A DNA stretch of 64,000 nucleotides from Ascarosepion bandense (Eukaryota > Mollusca > Cephalopoda > Sepiida > Sepiidae): positions 4,010,001-4,074,000 of the forward strand of contig JBBBDQ010000350.1 in NCBI GenBank assembly GCA_037127315.1. The letters run 5' to 3'. The position numbers were made by a program, and so were the translations under genes. Positions 51,463-56,700 of this stretch are shown here, in pieces (within the stretch, counting starts at the first letter, position 1; every line of letters starts with the position of its first letter). The notes under the pieces were generated by a model. That model was given only the letters and a program-made list of their open reading frames with translations, had not been told where the DNA came from and searched no databases.

Positions 51463-51852
51463 CATATTACCCCAAGCAAGGGGCAGTTTACTGCCACTGT
51501 TGTGCAGGTGGTTACATAGGAGGACAGTTATGAGAAAGAGTGACAGGTTATAGGGGGTGTCAGGAAGTGGGTAAGAGAAGGATGAGAATACTGATGAGAG
51601 TGGAGTGGATGGAGAAAGGAGCATGAGAGAGAGGATGCAGGTTAGTGAGATAGGAGATGACTATTGACTTTACATTTAAATTCTTGGAGATTGTAGCTGT
51701 CCGGGAAGCAAGTAAATGGAAGGGAATTCCACAGGTGGGAAGTGCAAGAAAAGAAGCTGATGGAGCAGAATTTGCGTTTACATTTTATTAGTTTCACAGT
51801 AAACGGGTGGGACCTATTTGCTAATCTTGTGACCTGAGTAAATTCATATATA

Positions 51853-51898
<46 letters not shown>

Positions 51899-52019
51899 AT
51901 TTGCAGGCAGATCTGTTTCGCTGTATCACAGCTCAACAGTACAGTTAGACATCTGATTGTTTTTTACCCAGGATTGAAACCTGACTGAGTTGGCATCAGT
52001 CAGTGATTCTATCTATCTA

Positions 52020-52061
<42 letters not shown>

Positions 52062-52563
52062 GTGTATTGAGGCAGCAAATAATTTTCTAAATATATACTG
52101 TTAAATATAAGAGACAATGAATGTCTATTATGTTTGATCATGAGCCGTTCTAAATGTCATATTTTGGCTTTAATTTCAGTTGAAAATAAAGACAAAAATT
52201 TTCCAACATTTGGATAATTTTTTATTAATTTGGTTCTAAGCTTTCGGCTCACATGAACCATCTTCAGAGAGGTTATTAAGATGGTAATACAGTAACATCC
52301 ACCATCACCGACGATTTTATTTTGTGTTGACATAAAACTCTGCTAGGCAACGGCAATAGTTACCAAAAATAACAAACGCAGTTCACAAATTTGCAATGCG
52401 GTTTTATGACGTCATACCACGTGATAGCACGAAATGACAACAGAACCATGTATTCAAATGCAATGTAACGTGTTATGACGATTTAAAGGTGATTTTATTA
52501 AGTGTGGGTTGTTTGGATTTAATGTACATGGCCTCCAATATTCTTCAGATATTAGATTATGAG

Positions 52564-52602
<39 letters not shown>

Positions 52603-53679
52603 GGTGCCTTATTATTATTATTATTTTTTGCAATAATTATGTTGTCAAGTAGCGAAGAATATATATCCTCTCTGTTATGATAAAAATCATTTTGCTATCT
52701 TTGTTTGTATTTACTAAATATCAAATACAGAAGACAATTTTAAAGTTGTTATAAAAAGTAACTGAAATTAAGATTATATAAATATTAGTTTAAGTTTAAT
52801 GTTAGTTATTAAATTTTTTTATCAGAGATTTGATTACACCTCATATTGCATTTGTATATAAACATGTCATATGAAGCTTTTATCAAAAATAAAGCTATAT
52901 GCTTACGTTTGAATGGCTGACATCAGTTATCCTTTGTTGCCTAATTGATATGGCAGCTGTCAGTGATAGAGAAGATACTTTGCACAGAGGTTTATTTTTA
53001 TTTTCATACTACTATAACAGGAGAGAGCCGTGGAAGATAGGTTCTATTTTCCCATTTGTATTTCCTCTGTTATGAGCATTATTATATCCATGATATAATA
53101 ACACTATAATTCATGGACTGGATGAAATCACTGAATAGCTGTACACATGGAAATGTATCACAATTTGAATTAAATTAAAATGGACATCTGGTTAACAAGA
53201 AAAATGTGTCACTCTTTGAAGTCATTTTTCTGAATCTTTCTTTATTCAAACTTGTTATGGTGGAACATCCTGCCATCCCCGAGAATAGAATGCTCTACTT
53301 TATAAAAGACGGTAACGAGTGGTACGACGATTGGGAAAGATCTTATGCGAAGGCATTCACTATTCAATAGTCGATTCCGCTCCAACCCGTGGCTTGCCTA
53401 TATGTGTATTATTGTTAATTGTACCTTAGTACAATAAATCTGTATTTCTTATTCCTGGTGTAAAGTTCCATTCTTCAACTGATCTTTTTATACTGTACTA
53501 GCAGTATAGCCTGGCATCGCTCGGGTGTAATGAAAGCTTTAAAACTAATCCATGGTCCTGAAGCTCAGACTCAGCCTAAAGAATATTTGGGTGAAGTTTG
53601 GTGAGAATCGGATAAAAATTGTCGATTTACATAAAGGACATACAGACAGATAAGTGGACACACACAAAAACATCTTGCC

Positions 53680-53730
<51 letters not shown>

Positions 53731-56700
53731 CGATTTTCTGCACTATTGTAAGAATTGCAATTTTGAAACTTCTGAATATCATTTCTTATGTCTGTCTAAG
53801 AGTATATCAAATTTGATTAAAATTGGACCACTCCTTCTATAGCCCGATTTTTTTTTTTATTATCGATTTTCGATATTTATCGGGGGTACCTTGACACAAA
53901 ACCTAGCTAAGAACACTCGCAGACGCTTATAGTACAACTGTGTAAATTTTCAAGAAAATCGGTTCAGCTGTTTCGGAGTCTATAGGTAATGGACACACAC
54001 ACACACAGACACAGACAAAGTTCCATTTATAAATAAGTTTAGATTCCTTTTCGGGATATATCAAAATTGAATCTATTCTCTAATAACTGTAGTATTTTAA
54101 ATGAAAATTTAGAATTAAAATTTTATTCTCTTGCCATCAGCAACAAATTAATAACTGATAATGTTTCATCTGAGAAATTCCAACTATGTACCCAGCTCTC
54201 TGTTGATAGTTTCTTAGAGCTGAATTTATAATGCCCAACACCCACTTCTTCCCCTAATTCTTAATTCCTGTGAAATCAGGAAGAAATAAACATTTTTAGT
54301 CATTGTTTATTCATTTTTGTTCTGTTCTTTTTTTCTTTTGCAGTGGTCTCGTGAAATTGGTAAAAGAACAGTACCACGTGTTCGGGTACCAGTTCATGCC
54401 TGTGAACATTTTTATATTGTAACAAAACCTTTTGGGAATATTGACCCTATGATGCCTGGTTAGTGTTTGTTCTATATTATTGGTTTTTTTTTTGTTTTTT
54501 TTTGGCCATTGATTAATTTAAAAAGTGTCTATTTTTAATCATGCATGTTGATTTTTTTCTTTTTAAGAAAGATTTAGACTTAAAATAAAAAAAATGAGAT
54601 TTGTGGTTTTATGCATTTTGAGATTCAAAAAATAAAATTAATTTCCTTCCTACCATTGCAGTCAAATCACACTGAAAATACCAGTTCTCATTTGATCTTC
54701 AAACAACAATCCAATCTCTTAACAGCAGCATTGTGTTCAGTCAGTATAAAGATGGCAAGCTGCTTTGGAACACCAGATTCTGTAAGCAATCTCCTGCAAT
54801 CTGAAATGAGTTTCTGCTTTAAATAACCCAGAAAGGCATAAAAAACAATCAATCAGTTACCATTGCTGAAAATATAAACACACTTACCTTCCAAAATAAA
54901 AGCAATATTTAAAAACAAAAAATCTTCTTTGAAGGTTGTATTTTACTTTTAATTTTAAGTGAATAGATAAAATTTGATATTTCCAATAAGCAAAATACTT
55001 TGCTGCATTTCAAGACTAATATAAATTGACTATGAGATTTTAGATTATCTTTAAAATCAGTAAAATCATCCATATTGACTGATTTATCAACACAATATAA
55101 TTCTCTTTATTAAAAAAATAAAATTGACTTCTCTGAAACTTTATTTGAGGAAGATTAACTGATTTAAAGTTAAATTAATCTGAATTGAAACAAATATTAC
55201 TTTCAGTTTAAAATATCACAGAATAGCATTTTTTTTAACACTGAAGTGAGTGTTTTATGAGATGTCAGCACATTTATCAACAGTCTAATATTTGAGAAAT
55301 TTATCTAAGAAGGAAATAATAGATATAAAACTACATGATGAATACACGTTGAGCCTGGTCAGTACTTAGATGGGTGACCACTTGGGAATACCAGGTGCTG
55401 TAAGCATATAGTGATGGATGTGCATTGTGGTGCAGTGGATATTGGCTCGGATGAGAAATCAGTGAGCCGAGTTCGAATACCCTGCATTCACTTAAGCACT
55501 GGTACCCTTGGGAAAGGTATTAATCCATCCATTTCCTCCAGTTTTGGGTTAAATAACAAGGGTAGGACCCTGCCCTTAAAAACAAATCCCAATGAATCTT
55601 GATACTTGAAAAGAAAAATGTATTACTAGACACAAAAACTTATATAAACAACAATAAATTGTTGAAAGAAAAAAGGTATTACCAGTAATAAAGTTTAGTC
55701 GGCAATAAATGACCCGCCGAGGTTGATTTGTCATAAAAACAAAACAACATGGTGAATAAAATGTAAACATCATTTTTTTTAATAATTTTTTAACTCCTCA
55801 GTAATCTTAAAAATTTGAAATATTTTAAACATTCTAATATTTTATTAAACCTTAGATTCTTTGTCATTATAGTTTTACTTTTGAAGATACTTGTTGAAGA
55901 AATGTTACCAACAAATTTAAGATTTAGTATTGTTTCTGTTCTTAATATCTGATAGTCATGTAATATTAAACATAATGATCACATCCTCACAACTTGTGGT
56001 ATTTGGCAGGGAATTTCAGTTATACAGAAATTTTACAAAGTCTTGGTTTATTTTAAGTTCAAATCTTCTTGACATCATCTTTATAAGTATTTTATAGATT
56101 GAAATTAATATTTTCAAACCAAACTTTTTCAAACCAGTTCCAATTTGATTAACAACTCTCATATTTTTTCTCTATCTAAAATCTCTAATTGTTTAGTAAT
56201 TTTCTCAATATCTCAATCAATATTTCATGAACTAATATGACTCAATCGAGGTCGTAGCCCTGTTCCATAAATAGAAAGTATTATGACTCATTCTGATTGA
56301 TCAGAGAAGATGTTTTTGATTGGAAATTTTTGATAGTATTTTGAAAGTGAATGCATAGAGCTGGGCAAGATTAAGGTCTGTTTTTGTCATATGAGCTGTG
56401 CTTGTTGAAGGGAGCACTTTGATTTGAGTTAAAGTGTAGTGGACTGGACAAATTGGGTATCAGTATGTAGCAGACTGACCGTCGGGGTAGTAATTTTAAC
56501 AGTGAAAAGTAGGTTAGTTGTCCAAACCACTACAATTATAAAGAAAATAACCCAAAGCACAATGTAACGAATATAACAACATTGTCTTAAGGAAGGTTAC
56601 AGAACTGAATAATTCGTGAATGTAAGATGTCGTGAAAAGAGTTCTCTCTTAGATAAGAAATATATTGTCTCAATATTCAAGCTAGAAGAGTTCCTGAAAA

